NCBI RefSeq assembly: GCF_000242255.2
Contig: NC_017033.1
Span: 2,015,110 to 2,079,109 of the forward strand
Origin: Frateuria aurantia DSM 6220
GTDB lineage: Bacteria > Pseudomonadota > Gammaproteobacteria > Xanthomonadales > Rhodanobacteraceae
Length of the DNA: 64,000 bases
Direction of reading: 5' to 3'
Shown here: piece after piece, positions 1-9,041 of the stretch
Position numbering within the stretch: the first letter of the stretch is position 1
Layout of the letters: each line of letters opens with the position of its first letter
The notes under the pieces: model-generated
What the model saw: only the letters and a program-made list of their open reading frames with translations
Databases searched by the model: none
What the model was told of the DNA's origin: nothing
Translations under genes and position numbers: made by a program

Positions 1-132
1 TTTGCCCGCGACGGTCTGCTGAATCTGGTTGGCGGCTGCTGCGGTACCACGCCGGCCCATATCCGGGCGATTGCCGAGGCCGTGGCGGCCTTTCCTCCGC
101 GCCGCCCCGCGGCGGCCGATACCGCCGCCTGA
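1..132 (+). CDS. metH1: Methionine synthase, homocysteine-methyltransferase part (3' end only)
   Basis: Only the last 43 codons are inside the window. The reading frame is open from the first base and stops at 130-132. It contains a Gly-Gly-Cys-Cys-Gly-Thr motif, which supplies two of the three zinc ligands in the homocysteine S-methyltransferase domain of MetH, followed by a short Ala/Pro-rich tail. In Xanthomonadales methionine synthase is split: this protein carries the homocysteine-binding barrel, and the next gene carries the folate, cobalamin and activation domains. The stop lies 44 bases before the next start, so the two are probably co-transcribed and make one holoenzyme. The remainder of the gene is upstream of the window. 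Confidence 0.85.
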   Translation, partial: FARDGLLNLVGGCCGTTPAHIRAIAEAVAAFPPRRPAAADTAA

Positions 133-176
133 TCCGCGCCCCTCCCATTGTGCCCGCACCACCGGTTGCCCCGCCC

Positions 177-2864
177 ATGACTGAACCACGCCATACCCGC
201 CTCTCCGGCCTGGAGCCGCTGGTCCTGACCCCCGACCTGCTGTTCGTCAATGTCGGGGAACGGACCAATGTCACCGGCTCGGCCCAGTTCCGCAAACTGA
301 TCAAGGAAGGTCGCTACGACGAGGCGGTAGAAGTCGCCAGGCAACAGGTGGCCAGCGGTGCACAGATCATCGACGTCAATATGGACGAAGGCCTGATCGA
401 TTCTGAGGCCGCGATGGTGCGGTTTCTGAATCTGATCGCCTCCGAACCGGATATTGCCCGGGTACCGGTGATGGTCGACTCCTCCAAATGGTCGGTGATC
501 GAAGCAGGCCTGCGCTGCCTGCAGGGCAAGGGCGTGGTCAATTCGATCTCGCTGAAGGAAGGCGAGAGGGCGTTTCTCGAACACGCCCGCAAGGTGCGCC
601 AATACGGCGCGGCCGTGGTCATCATGGCCTTCGACGAGAGCGGCCAGGCGGATACCTGTGCCCGCAAGATCGAGATCTGTTCGCGCGCCTACCAGCTGCT
701 GACCGAGCAGCTGGATTTCCCGCCGGAAGACATCATCTTCGATCCCAATATTTTCGCTGTCGCCACCGGCATCGAGGAACACGACAATTACGCGGTCGAC
801 TTTATCGAGGCCACCCGCGAGCTGAAGCGGCGCTTTCCGGCCGTCCATATTTCCGGTGGCGTCTCCAATGTCTCGTTCTCGTTCCGCGGCAACAACGCCG
901 TGCGCGAGGCGATCCATTCGGTCTTTCTCTACCACGCGATTGCCGCCGGCATGGATATGGGCATCGTCAATGCCGGCGCGCTGGCGATCTATGACGAACT
1001 GCCGGCTGATCTGCGTGAACGCGTCGAGGACGTGATACTCAACCGCCGTGCAGATGCGACCGAACGACTGCTGGAGATTGCCGAGCGCTTCCGGGCGAAG
1101 AAAGGCGAACCTGTCGTCGCCAATCTCGAATGGCGCGACAAGCCGGTGGGGGAACGGCTCAGCCACGCCCTGATCCACGGTATCGACCAGTACGTGGTGG
1201 AGGATACCGAGGAGGCCCGCCAGCTCTCCAGCCGACCGCTGGATGTCATCGAAGGTCCGCTGATGGCCGGTATGAACGCCGTCGGCGATCTGTTCGGTGC
1301 CGGCAAGATGTTCCTGCCGCAGGTCGTCAAATCCGCCCGGGTGATGAAAAAGGCGGTCGCCCATCTGATCCCCTTTATCGAAGAGGAAAAGCGGCGTACC
1401 GGCGAAGCCGGCAAGAACAACGGCACCATCATCATGGCCACGGTCAAGGGGGATGTGCATGACATCGGCAAGAACATCGTCGGCGTCGTCCTGCGCTGCA
1501 ACAACTTCGAGGTCATCGATCTGGGCGTGATGGTGCCGGCGCAGAAGATTCTGGATGCCGCCCGCGAGCACCAGGCCGACATCATCGGCCTGTCCGGCCT
1601 GATCACGCCCTCGCTGGAGGAAATGAGTCAGGTTGCGCGCGAGATGCAGCGCCAGGACTTTGCCATCCCGCTGATGATAGGCGGCGCCACCACTTCGCGC
1701 GCGCATACGGCCCTCAAGATCGACCCGCATTACAAGGCCCCCACGGTCTGGGTCAAGGATGCTTCGCGCGCCGTCGGTGTAGCGCAGTCCCTGCTCAGCA
1801 GCGAACTGGTCGAGGAGTTCATGGCCAGAATCCGACGCGAATACGCCGATATCCGTGAACGGCACAAGGACCGCGGTCAGGGCCGCCAGCTGGTCAGCCT
1901 CGAGCATGCCCGCGGCCAGCGCTGGCAGGGCGACTGGGCCAACTGGCAGCCAGTATCGCCACGGCAGCCGGGCATCACCGTCTTCGATGACTATGATCTG
2001 GCCGAATTGCGTGAATATATCGACTGGAGCCCGTTCTTCAATGCCTGGGAACTGGCCGGTCGCTATCCGGCCATTCTGACCGACGAGATCGTCGGGCAGC
2101 AGGCCAGCGACCTGTTCAAGGATGCCTGCCAGATGCTGGACCGCTTGATTGACGAGCGCTGGCTCAAGGCACGGGCGGTGATCGGCTTCTGGCCGGCCGG
2201 CAGCGACGGCGAGGATATTCTGGTCCGCGACTCGAGCGGCGAGCACCGTCTCCACCACCTGCGCCAACAGGTGGACAAACCGGTCGAGCGCCCGGATTTC
2301 TGTCTCTCCGACTTCATCGCCCCGGCCGTCGATGGTGAGCTTAGGGACTGGCTGGGCGGCTTTGCGGTCACCGCCGGTATCGGCATTGATGAGCATGTGG
2401 CCGCCTTTGAAGCGGCGCATGATGATTACTCCGCCATCATGCTCAAGGCGCTGGCCGATCGTCTGGCCGAAGCCCTGGCCGAGCGCATGCATCAGCGGGT
2501 CCGCACCGAGTTCTGGGGCTATGAGCCTGCCGAGGCCCTGGACAACGCCAGCCTGATCGACGAAGCCTACAAGGGCATCCGGCCCGCGCCAGGTTATCCG
2601 GCCTGCCCCGACCATACCGAGAAAGGCAAGCTGTTCGAATTGCTGGGCGCCACCGAGCGCAGCGGCATCACTTTGACCGACAGCTACGCGATGCTGCCCA
2701 CCGCCGCCGTCTCCGGCTGGTACTTCGCCCATCCGGAGAGTCGTTATTTCGTGGTCGGCAAGATCAGCCGCGAGCAGGTGCTCGACTATGCCCGCCGCAA
2801 GCAATGGAGCGTGGAAACCTGTGAACGCTGGCTTGCGCCGAATCTGGACTACGACCCGGAATAA
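177..2864 (+). CDS. metH2: Cobalamin-dependent methionine synthase, folate/B12/activation part
   Basis: A protein of 895 residues carrying three of the four MetH modules: a pterin-binding barrel (about residues 10-300), a cobalamin cap and B12-binding Rossmann domain (about 320-560), and an AdoMet-dependent reactivation domain (about 600-890). The base-off B12 motif DxHxxG is at 426-431, with His428 as the expected cobalt ligand. The [19 protein letters not shown] AdoMet signature is near the C terminus. It transfers the methyl group of methyltetrahydrofolate to homocysteine bound by the partner protein. I chose the ATG at 177 because homologues begin with this Thr-Glu segment; an in-frame GTG at 150 would add nine Pro/Ala-rich residues. 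Neither start has a good Shine-Dalgarno sequence, so translational coupling to metH1 is plausible. Confidence 0.93.
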   Translation: MTEPRHTRLSGLEPLVLTPDLLFVNVGERTNVTGSAQFRKLIKEGRYDEAVEVARQQVASGAQIIDVNMDEGLIDSEAAMVRFLNLIASEPDIARVPVMVDSSKWSVIEAGLRCLQGKGVVNSISLKEGERAFLEHARKVRQYGAAVVIMAFDESGQADTCARKIEICSRAYQLLTEQLDFPPEDIIFDPNIFAVATGIEEHDNYAVDFIEATRELKRRFPAVHISGGVSNVSFSFRGNNAVREAIHSVFLYHAIAAGMDMGIVNAGALAIYDELPADLRERVEDVILNRRADATERLLEIAERFRAKKGEPVVANLEWRDKPVGERLSHALIHGIDQYVVEDTEEARQLSSRPLDVIEGPLMAGMNAVGDLFGAGKMFLPQVVKSARVMKKAVAHLIPFIEEEKRRTGEAGKNNGTIIMATVKGDVHDIGKNIVGVVLRCNNFEVIDLGVMVPAQKILDAAREHQADIIGLSGLITPSLEEMSQVAREMQRQDFAIPLMIGGATTSRAHTALKIDPHYKAPTVWVKDASRAVGVAQSLLSSELVEEFMARIRREYADIRERHKDRGQGRQLVSLEHARGQRWQGDWANWQPVSPRQPGITVFDDYDLAELREYIDWSPFFNAWELAGRYPAILTDEIVGQQASDLFKDACQMLDRLIDERWLKARAVIGFWPAGSDGEDILVRDSSGEHRLHHLRQQVDKPVERPDFCLSDFIAPAVDGELRDWLGGFAVTAGIGIDEHVAAFEAAHDDYSAIMLKALADRLAEALAERMHQRVRTEFWGYEPAEALDNASLIDEAYKGIRPAPGYPACPDHTEKGKLFELLGATERSGITLTDSYAMLPTAAVSGWYFAHPESRYFVVGKISREQVLDYARRKQWSVETCERWLAPNLDYDPE

Positions 2865-2922
2865 ACCCGTGGCTCACCGATGTCGACTCCGGACAGACCT
2901 GTCCGCGTCGGCAGGGCCCGCA

Positions 2923-3822
2923 TCAGTGCGCCGTCGCTTCCGGACGCACTCGCCCCCGATACTGTTCCAGCAAGGCCTCCAGCCGCGCCACCGTATCCGC
3001 ATCCGGTATCCCGGCGTAGTCGGCCGGCCGATAATGCATCTGGAAGGCTGCGACCACATCCCGGGTCGCCGAATCCAGCTCGCCACTGACCGGCACCGCG
3101 TAGCCGTAATCGGCCAGAGCCTGCTGCAGGAAACGGATATCGCCATGCCAGGGATGCTGGTGCCGGTACCATGCCACCGTGGCCGGGTCCGGCCAGGCAC
3201 CGACGGCATACATGCGGTACAGCCACTCCCAGGGAAACAGCGGGCCGGGATCGACCTTGCGGCCAGGTGCGATATCGCTGTGACCGATCACGCGATCCGG
3301 CGCAATCCGATAGCGCTGCACGATCTCGCGGGCCAGGTTGCCGACCGCCTGCATCTGCTGCGGAGTGAAGGGTGCCCATCGCCGCTGCTCCAGGGGAAGC
3401 CCGGCATCTTCGGGCGGATAGCCGATATTGACGATCTCGATGCCGATGCTGCCTGCATTGATCTGGGCCGAGCCCTGCCAGTGGCTGTTGCCGGCATGCC
3501 AGGCACGCTCGCTCTCGGGCACCAGCCGGAAAACCCGAAAACCGCCCTGCACCGGACTGTGCCCGGGCACCAGATAATGCGCCGAAACCTGGGCCTGCGG
3601 TGAAGTCAGCAGGTCCATCGAATGCGGCAGATCCCCGGCCGTGTAATGCAGGACCAGAAAACGCACTCTCGCATCGCGATTCGGACTCAGCACGCTGTCA
3701 TCGATCTGCAACACCTGGGCCGGCGGCGCGACCGATACCGCCGAGCCGGCCTGGGCGCATGGCCATGGCAGTACCAGCCAGCCGACCAGCAGTGGCCATC
3801 GGACACGCCAGCGGCGACTCAC
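2923..3822 (-). CDS. N-acetylmuramoyl-L-alanine amidase (AmiD-type) with peptidoglycan-binding domain
   Basis: A protein of 299 residues. It has an N-terminal hydrophobic export signal, an Amidase_2 domain, and a C-terminal PG_binding_1 domain. Zinc-amidase signatures are visible: a His in the LHYTAG segment, and the GHSDIAPGRKxDPG segment that supplies the second His and the Asp. Enzymes of this class cleave the amide bond between MurNAc and the stem peptide in the periplasm, usually acting in anhydro-muropeptide recycling. The start is a GTG whose last two bases overlap the TGA of the upstream gene (GTGA overlap), which argues for translational coupling. The frame stays open further upstream, but that part runs antisense-like through the LABN gene and is unlikely to be translated. 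Confidence 0.85.
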   Translation of the reverse strand: MSRRWRVRWPLLVGWLVLPWPCAQAGSAVSVAPPAQVLQIDDSVLSPNRDARVRFLVLHYTAGDLPHSMDLLTSPQAQVSAHYLVPGHSPVQGGFRVFRLVPESERAWHAGNSHWQGSAQINAGSIGIEIVNIGYPPEDAGLPLEQRRWAPFTPQQMQAVGNLAREIVQRYRIAPDRVIGHSDIAPGRKVDPGPLFPWEWLYRMYAVGAWPDPATVAWYRHQHPWHGDIRFLQQALADYGYAVPVSGELDSATRDVVAAFQMHYRPADYAGIPDADTVARLEALLEQYRGRVRPEATAH

Positions 3823-4172
3823 AGGTCCTCTTCCCGAAGTTCGCGTCGCAGCAGCCGCTGCCGCTTCAACTCCACGCTCAGATTGTAGACGGCGACGAAA
3901 GTGGGAAAGAAATTGGCAATGATGCCGACCGAATCGTTCTTGCCGAAAATGAAATAGGCCAGCTGCAGCGTGCTGCCGAAGACGGAAAGCCACCAGAACG
4001 AAATCGGCATCACCACCCGTTTCAACCGTCGGGTGTAGTACATCTGCACCAGCCAGCGACTGGTAAACATCAGCGCACCGCAAAAACCGATCAGCTTCCA
4101 CATCGTGAACTGGAAGTGATGCGCGGAGGCCACCACCTGTGGCAGATTCTGGGTATTGGGCAACATGGGCAT
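3819..4172 (-). CDS. Lipid-A-disaccharide-synthase N-terminal-domain (LABN) membrane protein
   Basis: A small protein of about 117 residues made almost entirely of three membrane segments. It has the Trp-Lys-x-Ile-Gly, Ser-Arg-Trp-x-Val-Gln and Pro-x-Ser-Phe-Trp-x-x-Ser signatures of the LABN family, which is found alone or fused to LpxB- and ArnT-like proteins. Free-standing LABN proteins are encoded near glycosyltransferases or envelope genes; their biochemical role is not settled. The stop overlaps the start of the amidase gene by four bases, so the two form one minus-strand transcript. I chose the ATG at 4172; another ATG is at 4166 and a TTG at 4205. Confidence 0.8.
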   Translation of the reverse strand: MPMLPNTQNLPQVVASAHHFQFTMWKLIGFCGALMFTSRWLVQMYYTRRLKRVVMPISFWWLSVFGSTLQLAYFIFGKNDSVGIIANFFPTFVAVYNLSVELKRQRLLRRELREEDL

Positions 4173-4270
4173 CGGCCGGTCTGGAAGGCATCCGACGCTT
4201 CGCAAACGAGCGTGGACAGCCCGGTATTCTAGTCCTCCTCCCCGGATTTTGGGAGTTTCGAAAAAAAAGC

Positions 4271-4299
4271 TTGACTCGCTCCAGGAGCATCCCTAATAT
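4271..4299 (+). promoter_or_regulatory. Sigma-70 promoter of the tRNA-Val pair
   Basis: TTGACT at 4271-4276 and TAATAT at 4294-4299 are separated by exactly 17 bases. The -10 box lies 14 bases before the first tRNA, with a C/G-rich discriminator of the kind seen at stringently controlled stable-RNA promoters. This is the best sigma-70 match in the window. Confidence 0.85.
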
Positions 4300-4313
4300 C
4301 CTCCTTCCTCGGC

Positions 4314-4388
4314 GGGCGGTTAGCTCAGCGGTAGAGCACTGCCTTCACACGGCAGGTGTCACAAGTTCGATCCTTGTACCGCCCACCA
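4314..4388 (+). tRNA. tRNA-Val (anticodon CAC)
   Basis: A complete 75-base cloverleaf with encoded CCA. The acceptor arms GGGCGGT and ACCGCCC pair perfectly. The anticodon stem CTGCC/GGCAG closes the loop TTCACAC, giving anticodon CAC at loop positions 3-5, and GTTCGATCC forms the T loop. It reads the codon GTG. It is the first of two identical copies. Confidence 0.95.
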
Positions 4389-4416
4389 CACGATTTTCAC
4401 CTTACAGGTGCCCGGC

Positions 4417-4491
4417 GGGCGGTTAGCTCAGCGGTAGAGCACTGCCTTCACACGGCAGGTGTCACAAGTTCGATCCTTGTACCGCCCACCA
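4417..4491 (+). tRNA. tRNA-Val (anticodon CAC), second copy
   Basis: Identical to the copy at 4314-4388 over all 75 bases, including CCA, and separated from it by 28 bases. Both copies share the promoter at 4271 and the terminator at 4504, so they are one processed transcript. Confidence 0.95.
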
Positions 4492-4503
4492 ATCGATTGG
4501 ATG

Positions 4504-4529
4504 AAAAGCCACCTTCGGGTGGTTTTTTT
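4504..4529 (+). terminator. Intrinsic terminator of the tRNA-Val transcript
   Basis: A CCACC/GGTGG stem with a TTCG tetraloop (4509-4522) is followed by seven T residues and preceded by four A residues. It lies 12 bases after the second tRNA. Confidence 0.9.
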
Positions 4530-5440
4530 GTGCCTGATCCAAGCCCGGAGACTACGCTTGCCAGGGTGAAAAGCAGGCATTCGCCCAAGTCGATACCTGT
4601 CCGATCCGGACACCGTTCGCCGCACGATACCGCTCTCGACCATCATCGCCTGACCACTGCACCCATTCATTTCGGACATGGATTGATCCACGACCTGCAT
4701 CAATGATTGCAGCGCAACATGGCCGGCGACAGCTCATGCGATGTCGATCTCCCGCGCAAAACCGGCATCGCCTGCCGGAAGGCTGGCCGTCAGGCTCCGG
4801 AGCGACGCCCAGTCGTGCTGCTGCGCGTCATCAAGCGACACGGCCTGCAAGATTTTGCGCGGATGGACAAGCCCTCAACCAGGTCTAGAATCCAGACATA
4901 TGACCTGCCGGACACCGACATATGACGTCGATATCCGGCCGCCATGCGGCGAGATCCCCATCCACAGACCTGCGGACAAGGCATCATGACGACCAGCCCC
5001 AGCGAATCGCAGCATCCCGCCGGCAGGCCGCGATGCCAGATGACCTCTGATGCAATCATGCATTCCACCAGAGCTGCGCCATTCCGTGGCCCGGCATCAC
5101 TCCTCCGCCGGCCCAGGCGGGATGATCGGTCGTCAAGGAAAGCCTGATGTCATTCAGACTGACGTCGCTCAACTTCATGTCATACAGCTCCAGATCCTCA
5201 GGCCATGGCCATCGGCCGGACCGGACCCGCAAGTCGCCACCCGCTCACACGGATCGACGGCCCCGTGCCCGCAAGGACCATCGCCGACACGGGCCGCCCT
5301 GAGCCGGCCAAGGACAGTTGCCGGCTTGGCGTGGCTTCACTGAGCGCCCCAAGCCACTCCCATTGCATATTGCCATCAGGCTTGCCTGCCATACCTGCAA
5401 AGGTGTGACGGCAGCGGCACGCCTGAAAACGTGAGGCTGC
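4530..5440. other. Gene-free stretch
   Basis: About 0.9 kb between the tRNA terminator and the enolase-superfamily gene. The reading frames present are short, lack ribosome-binding sites and resemble no family I recognise. The one structured element is a pair of 10-base direct repeats (GACATATGAC) at 4895-4904 and 4917-4926, spaced 22 bases start to start. The last 100 bases presumably carry the promoter of the gene at 5441. Confidence 0.6.
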
Positions 5441-6598
5441 ATGAAAATTACCAGGCTGGATGTCATACGCCTCGCCCTGCCTTTTCAGGCGGAGCGTGAG
5501 TCAAACCAGGACTCGCCATCAATGTCGGCCTACAACGCCGCCTCGCCCCAACTCAAACGGATGGAAACCCTGTTGGTACGGCTGACCACCGACGAGGGCC
5601 TGCAGGGTTGGGGCGAAGCCTTCGGACATCTCGTCAATCCGGCCAGCCAGGCGGCACTGGGCGGACTGGTCGGGCAGCTGTTTCTTGGCGCCCGGGTCGG
5701 TGCCGATCCGGCGAGCTTCGCGGCCTCGCGTCTGGCGGCCGAACAGGCCCTGCACGCCTTCGGACGCACCGGCCCAGTGGTTTACGCCTTGTCGGCTATC
5801 GATACCGCCTTGTGGGACCTGTCTGCTCAGATCGCCGGCCAGCCGCTTTATCGCCACCTGGGTGGTCGTCGCGACCGGATCGAGGCTTACGCCAGCCTGG
5901 TCAGCTACGGCAATCGGCCAGCCGAAGTTGCCCGTCAGGTACAACGCGCCCAGGCGGCCGGATATCGTCGCATCAAGCTGCATGAAACCGAATATCCGGC
6001 GATATCCGCGGCCCGCCAGGCCTTGCCTGCGGACATCGGCCTGATGGTGGACGTCAACTGCCCGTGGAATCTTGCCGAAGCCGAAACCCGCATCCGCGGC
6101 TGCCGGGACTTGCAATTGGGCTGGATCGAGGAGCCGCTGTGGCCGCCCGATGACATCGACGGACTGGCCTCGCTGCGACGACGCGGCACACCCATCGCGG
6201 CCGGTGAAAACGTTTCCGGCGTGGAAGCCTTCCGTCAGCATTTCCAGCAGGGTGCGATCGATGTAGCCCAGCCCAGCGTGGCCAAGATCGGAGGCATCAG
6301 CGCCATGCGCGAGGTATTCGCCATGGCCGCACGGCACGGTGTACAGGTCATGCCGCACTGCTTCTACTACGGCGCAGGCATGCTTGCCACCGCCCATCTG
6401 GCCGCCTCCTTGCCGGCCCCGGCTGCACTGGAAGTGCCGTTCCTGCAATGGCCGAGGCCACTGTACCCCGATTTTCCGCGAGAGGCGGAAATACGACTGC
6501 CGGACCAACCCGGCCTGGGCTGGGTCCCGGACCCCGGTGTCCTGAATGATTATCGCATCGACGGCTGCAGCCTGCGCCTTGATGGAGAGAACGCATGA
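5441..6598 (+). CDS. Mandelate racemase/muconate lactonizing enzyme family protein (enolase superfamily)
   Basis: A 385-residue member of the enolase superfamily: an alpha/beta capping domain (about 1-125) followed by a (beta/alpha)7-beta barrel. Visible metal and acid/base signatures are the Lys-x-His of the second-strand motif (RIKLHE, about 178-183), the Asp of VDVNCPW, the Glu of IEEPLWPPD, the Glu of AGENVSG, and a His in the MPHCFYYG segment. Such enzymes dehydrate or racemise sugar acids in the cytoplasm; the exact substrate cannot be read from the sequence. The TGA overlaps the ATG of the following MFS transporter by four bases. A sugar-acid transporter-type MFS in the same operon suggests an aldonate or aldarate substrate. 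A GAGG sits five bases before the ATG. Confidence 0.85.
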   Translation: MKITRLDVIRLALPFQAERESNQDSPSMSAYNAASPQLKRMETLLVRLTTDEGLQGWGEAFGHLVNPASQAALGGLVGQLFLGARVGADPASFAASRLAAEQALHAFGRTGPVVYALSAIDTALWDLSAQIAGQPLYRHLGGRRDRIEAYASLVSYGNRPAEVARQVQRAQAAGYRRIKLHETEYPAISAARQALPADIGLMVDVNCPWNLAEAETRIRGCRDLQLGWIEEPLWPPDDIDGLASLRRRGTPIAAGENVSGVEAFRQHFQQGAIDVAQPSVAKIGGISAMREVFAMAARHGVQVMPHCFYYGAGMLATAHLAASLPAPAALEVPFLQWPRPLYPDFPREAEIRLPDQPGLGWVPDPGVLNDYRIDGCSLRLDGENA

Positions 6599-7878
6599 CC
6601 CGTTATCGCTGGTTTGTCGCCGTACTGCTGTTTCTGGTCGGCATGCTGACTTATCTGGATCGCACCGCCTTGTCGGTGGTCGCTCCGATGATCCGCAAGG
6701 AGTTCGGCTTCGGCGATGCCCAGATGGGCATCCTGTTCAGCGCTTTCTTTATCGGTTACTGCGTATTCTGCTTTATCGGCGGCTGGGCGGCTGACCGCTA
6801 CGGCCCCCGCAAGGTTTTTGCCTGGGCCGTCGGCATCTGGTCACTGTTCTGCGGGGCGACCGCGGCGGCCACCAGCTTCAGCCACTTGCTGATCCTGCGG
6901 ATCATCTTCGGCACCGGTGAAGGCCCGATGGGCACCACCACCAACAAGGCCATCGCCAACTGGTTTCCACAAAGCGAGTCCGGCCGCGCCGTCGGCTTCA
7001 CCAATGCCGGTCAACCCCTGGGCGCCGCCATCGCCGCCCCCATTGTCGGCCTGATAGCCCTGCACTATGGCTGGCGCATCTCCTTCGTGGTCATCGCCCT
7101 GATCGGCTTCGTCTGGCTGGCGCTGTGGCTGACCTGCTTCCGTGACCGACCGGCCGAACATCCCCGTGTCAATGCTGCCGAATCCAGATTCATCGAATCC
7201 GGCCGCCCCAGCGCTCCTCTGGTAGATACCGCTGCAGGGCACCAGCCGCGCAGCATTCTGAAACTGATTTTCTCCGCACCGGTCCAGGGCGTGGCCGCCT
7301 CTTTCTTCTGCTTCAACTACGTGCTGTATTTCTTTCTGTCCTGGCTGCCCAGCTACCTGACCGATTACCAGCATCTGAACGTGCGCGACATGAGCCTGGT
7401 CAGCATCCTGCCCTGGCTGGGCGCAGCCGCCGGATTTGTGCTGGGCGGCCTGTTGTCGGATCTGCTGTACCGGCTCAGCGGCAGCGCATTGTTCGCTCGC
7501 AAGTTCATCATCGTGATGGGACTCACCGTCGCCGCCCTGTGCGTGATGCTGACCGCCCGGGTTCACACCCTGTGGCCGGCCGTGACCCTGATCGCCGTCG
7601 CCAGCCTGTTCGCCTTTATGACTCCTCAGGCATGCTGGAGCCTGCTGCAAGATATCGTGCCGGACAGCCATCTCGGCATCGCCGGTGGTTTCGTGCACTT
7701 TGTCGCCAATATCGCCGGCATCTTCTCGCCCAGCATCACCGGACTGCTGATCCAGTACGGTGGCGGCTACGGCTCGGCCTTCATCCTGACCAGCACCCTG
7801 GCGGCGACCGGCGTCGCCGCCGTCCTGCTGCTGGTACGAAGCACCGCCGTGCAATCACTGCAGGCCACCGCCCACTGA
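6595..7878 (+). CDS. MFS transporter, anion:cation symporter-like (sugar-acid uptake)
   Basis: 427 residues, with twelve predicted membrane helices and a longer loop after helix six. The N terminus has the pattern of ACS-family symporters (GudP, GarP, ExuT): helix one ends in Tyr-Leu-Asp-Arg, and the first cytoplasmic loop contains the Gly-Trp-x-x-Asp-Arg-Tyr-Gly-Pro-Arg form of the MFS signature. The family imports hexuronates, aldarates and related organic anions with protons. It starts inside the stop codon of the upstream enolase-superfamily gene, so import and first catabolic step are co-expressed. Confidence 0.85.
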   Translation: MTRYRWFVAVLLFLVGMLTYLDRTALSVVAPMIRKEFGFGDAQMGILFSAFFIGYCVFCFIGGWAADRYGPRKVFAWAVGIWSLFCGATAAATSFSHLLILRIIFGTGEGPMGTTTNKAIANWFPQSESGRAVGFTNAGQPLGAAIAAPIVGLIALHYGWRISFVVIALIGFVWLALWLTCFRDRPAEHPRVNAAESRFIESGRPSAPLVDTAAGHQPRSILKLIFSAPVQGVAASFFCFNYVLYFFLSWLPSYLTDYQHLNVRDMSLVSILPWLGAAAGFVLGGLLSDLLYRLSGSALFARKFIIVMGLTVAALCVMLTARVHTLWPAVTLIAVASLFAFMTPQACWSLLQDIVPDSHLGIAGGFVHFVANIAGIFSPSITGLLIQYGGGYGSAFILTSTLAATGVAAVLLLVRSTAVQSLQATAH

Positions 7879-7939
7879 AACCATCTTTCCGCACGACCAT
7901 CTGATGGCGGCCGTGCCCAGACCTTCAGGAACCGTCTTC

Positions 7940-9031
7940 ATGCGCCCCACCCCCTCTCACAGCCAGCCACCGCGGCGACGCTTCCTGCAGGGCAGTCTCG
8001 GTCTGGTCGCCCTCGGCCTGACCGGGCTGCGCCCTGGCCAAGCCGCGACCGCCACGATGACGACCGCAGGCTCGATACCCCCTGATGCCACCCTGTTCAG
8101 ACAATGGGTGGCCCAGCCCGGCATCAGCCGGGAATTGCGAGAGCTGCGTCAGCTGATCAGCGACTACTTCCAATCGGTGCCCGCCAGCGCCAGCATGGCG
8201 GAAAAGCGCCTGGCCCGGGCCAACCTCTACCTGCAGCATATTCCGTTGCCGAACGACCTGCGGTTCACCCCGGTCGAGCTGGCCGGCGTGCGCGGCGAAT
8301 GGTCAGAGACCCCTGCCAGCGATCCGCATCGCGTTATGCTGTACTTGCATGGCGGCGGCTATGTGGTCGGCAGTGCCGAAGGATGGCGAGCGGTCGGCGC
8401 CGTGCTGGGGCGCACCGCGGGCATGCGAACCTTTTCCGTGGACTATCGCCTGGCCCCCGAGCACCCTTACCCAGCGGCGCTCGACGATGCGATCGCCGCC
8501 TATCGCTGGCTGCTCGACTCAGGCATTCCTGCCGGCAAGATCGTCTTCGCGGGCGACTCGGCGGGCGGCGGCCTGGCCCTGGCCACCTTGCTCAAGGCCC
8601 GCGACCTGAAACTGCCGATGCCGGCGGCGGCGTTCGTGATGTCGCCCTGGACCGATATGACCATGAGCGGCTTCAGCATCGACCACCCCACCAGCTTCGA
8701 TCCGTTCAACCGCCGTCCGGCCCTGATCGGATCGGCCGCCAAGTATCTGGCCGGGCATTCCGATCGCGATCCGCTGGTCTCGCCGCTGTTCGCCGACCTG
8801 AGCGGCCTGCCGCCACTGCTGATCCAGGTCGGTGACGAGGAAGCCTATCGCGATGATGCCACCGGCCTCGCACGTCGTGCCGCCGACTTCGAGATCAAGG
8901 TGGAGCTGCAGACCTGGCCGCATGTCTTTCATGTCTGGCAGGCCTGGACACCGCAACTGCCCGAAGCACGTGAAGCCATGGCCAAGGCCGCGCATTTTCT
9001 GCGACAGGCGACGGACACAGGCAGCGACTGA
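7940..9031 (+). CDS. Tat-exported alpha/beta hydrolase (HSL-type esterase/lactonase)
   Basis: 363 residues. The N terminus has a twin-arginine signal (PRRRFLQGS, then a hydrophobic stretch ending near Ala-Ala), so the enzyme should be folded before export to the periplasm. The catalytic domain belongs to the hormone-sensitive-lipase group: an HGGG oxyanion motif after LYL, the nucleophile in GDSAGG, an Asp in the DEEAYRDDA segment, and a His in HVFHVW. Close relatives include acetyl esterases and epsilon-lactone hydrolases. I chose the ATG at 7940 because CAGGA lies nine bases upstream; an in-frame ATG at 7904 has no ribosome-binding site and would bury the Tat motif. Its place downstream of a sugar-acid enzyme and symporter suggests it opens a lactone or removes acyl groups before uptake (inference). 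Confidence 0.82.
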   Translation: MRPTPSHSQPPRRRFLQGSLGLVALGLTGLRPGQAATATMTTAGSIPPDATLFRQWVAQPGISRELRELRQLISDYFQSVPASASMAEKRLARANLYLQHIPLPNDLRFTPVELAGVRGEWSETPASDPHRVMLYLHGGGYVVGSAEGWRAVGAVLGRTAGMRTFSVDYRLAPEHPYPAALDDAIAAYRWLLDSGIPAGKIVFAGDSAGGGLALATLLKARDLKLPMPAAAFVMSPWTDMTMSGFSIDHPTSFDPFNRRPALIGSAAKYLAGHSDRDPLVSPLFADLSGLPPLLIQVGDEEAYRDDATGLARRAADFEIKVELQTWPHVFHVWQAWTPQLPEAREAMAKAAHFLRQATDTGSD

Positions 9032-9041
9032 AGACACCGGC

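Noticed and set aside
2923..4290. A 455-codon version of the amidase
   Set aside because: The additional 156 codons lie in another frame of the LABN gene; the GTGA overlap start gives a normal signal peptide.
4271..4529. Use of the tRNA-Val pair as an integration attachment site
   Set aside because: There is no integrase nearby and no repeated tRNA 3' end beyond the second intact copy.
5062..5178. A 38-codon minus-strand frame (start Met-Lys-Leu-Ser-Asp-Val) in the gene-free stretch
   Set aside because: It is too short, with no ribosome-binding site and no recognisable family; it could be a relic but cannot be supported.
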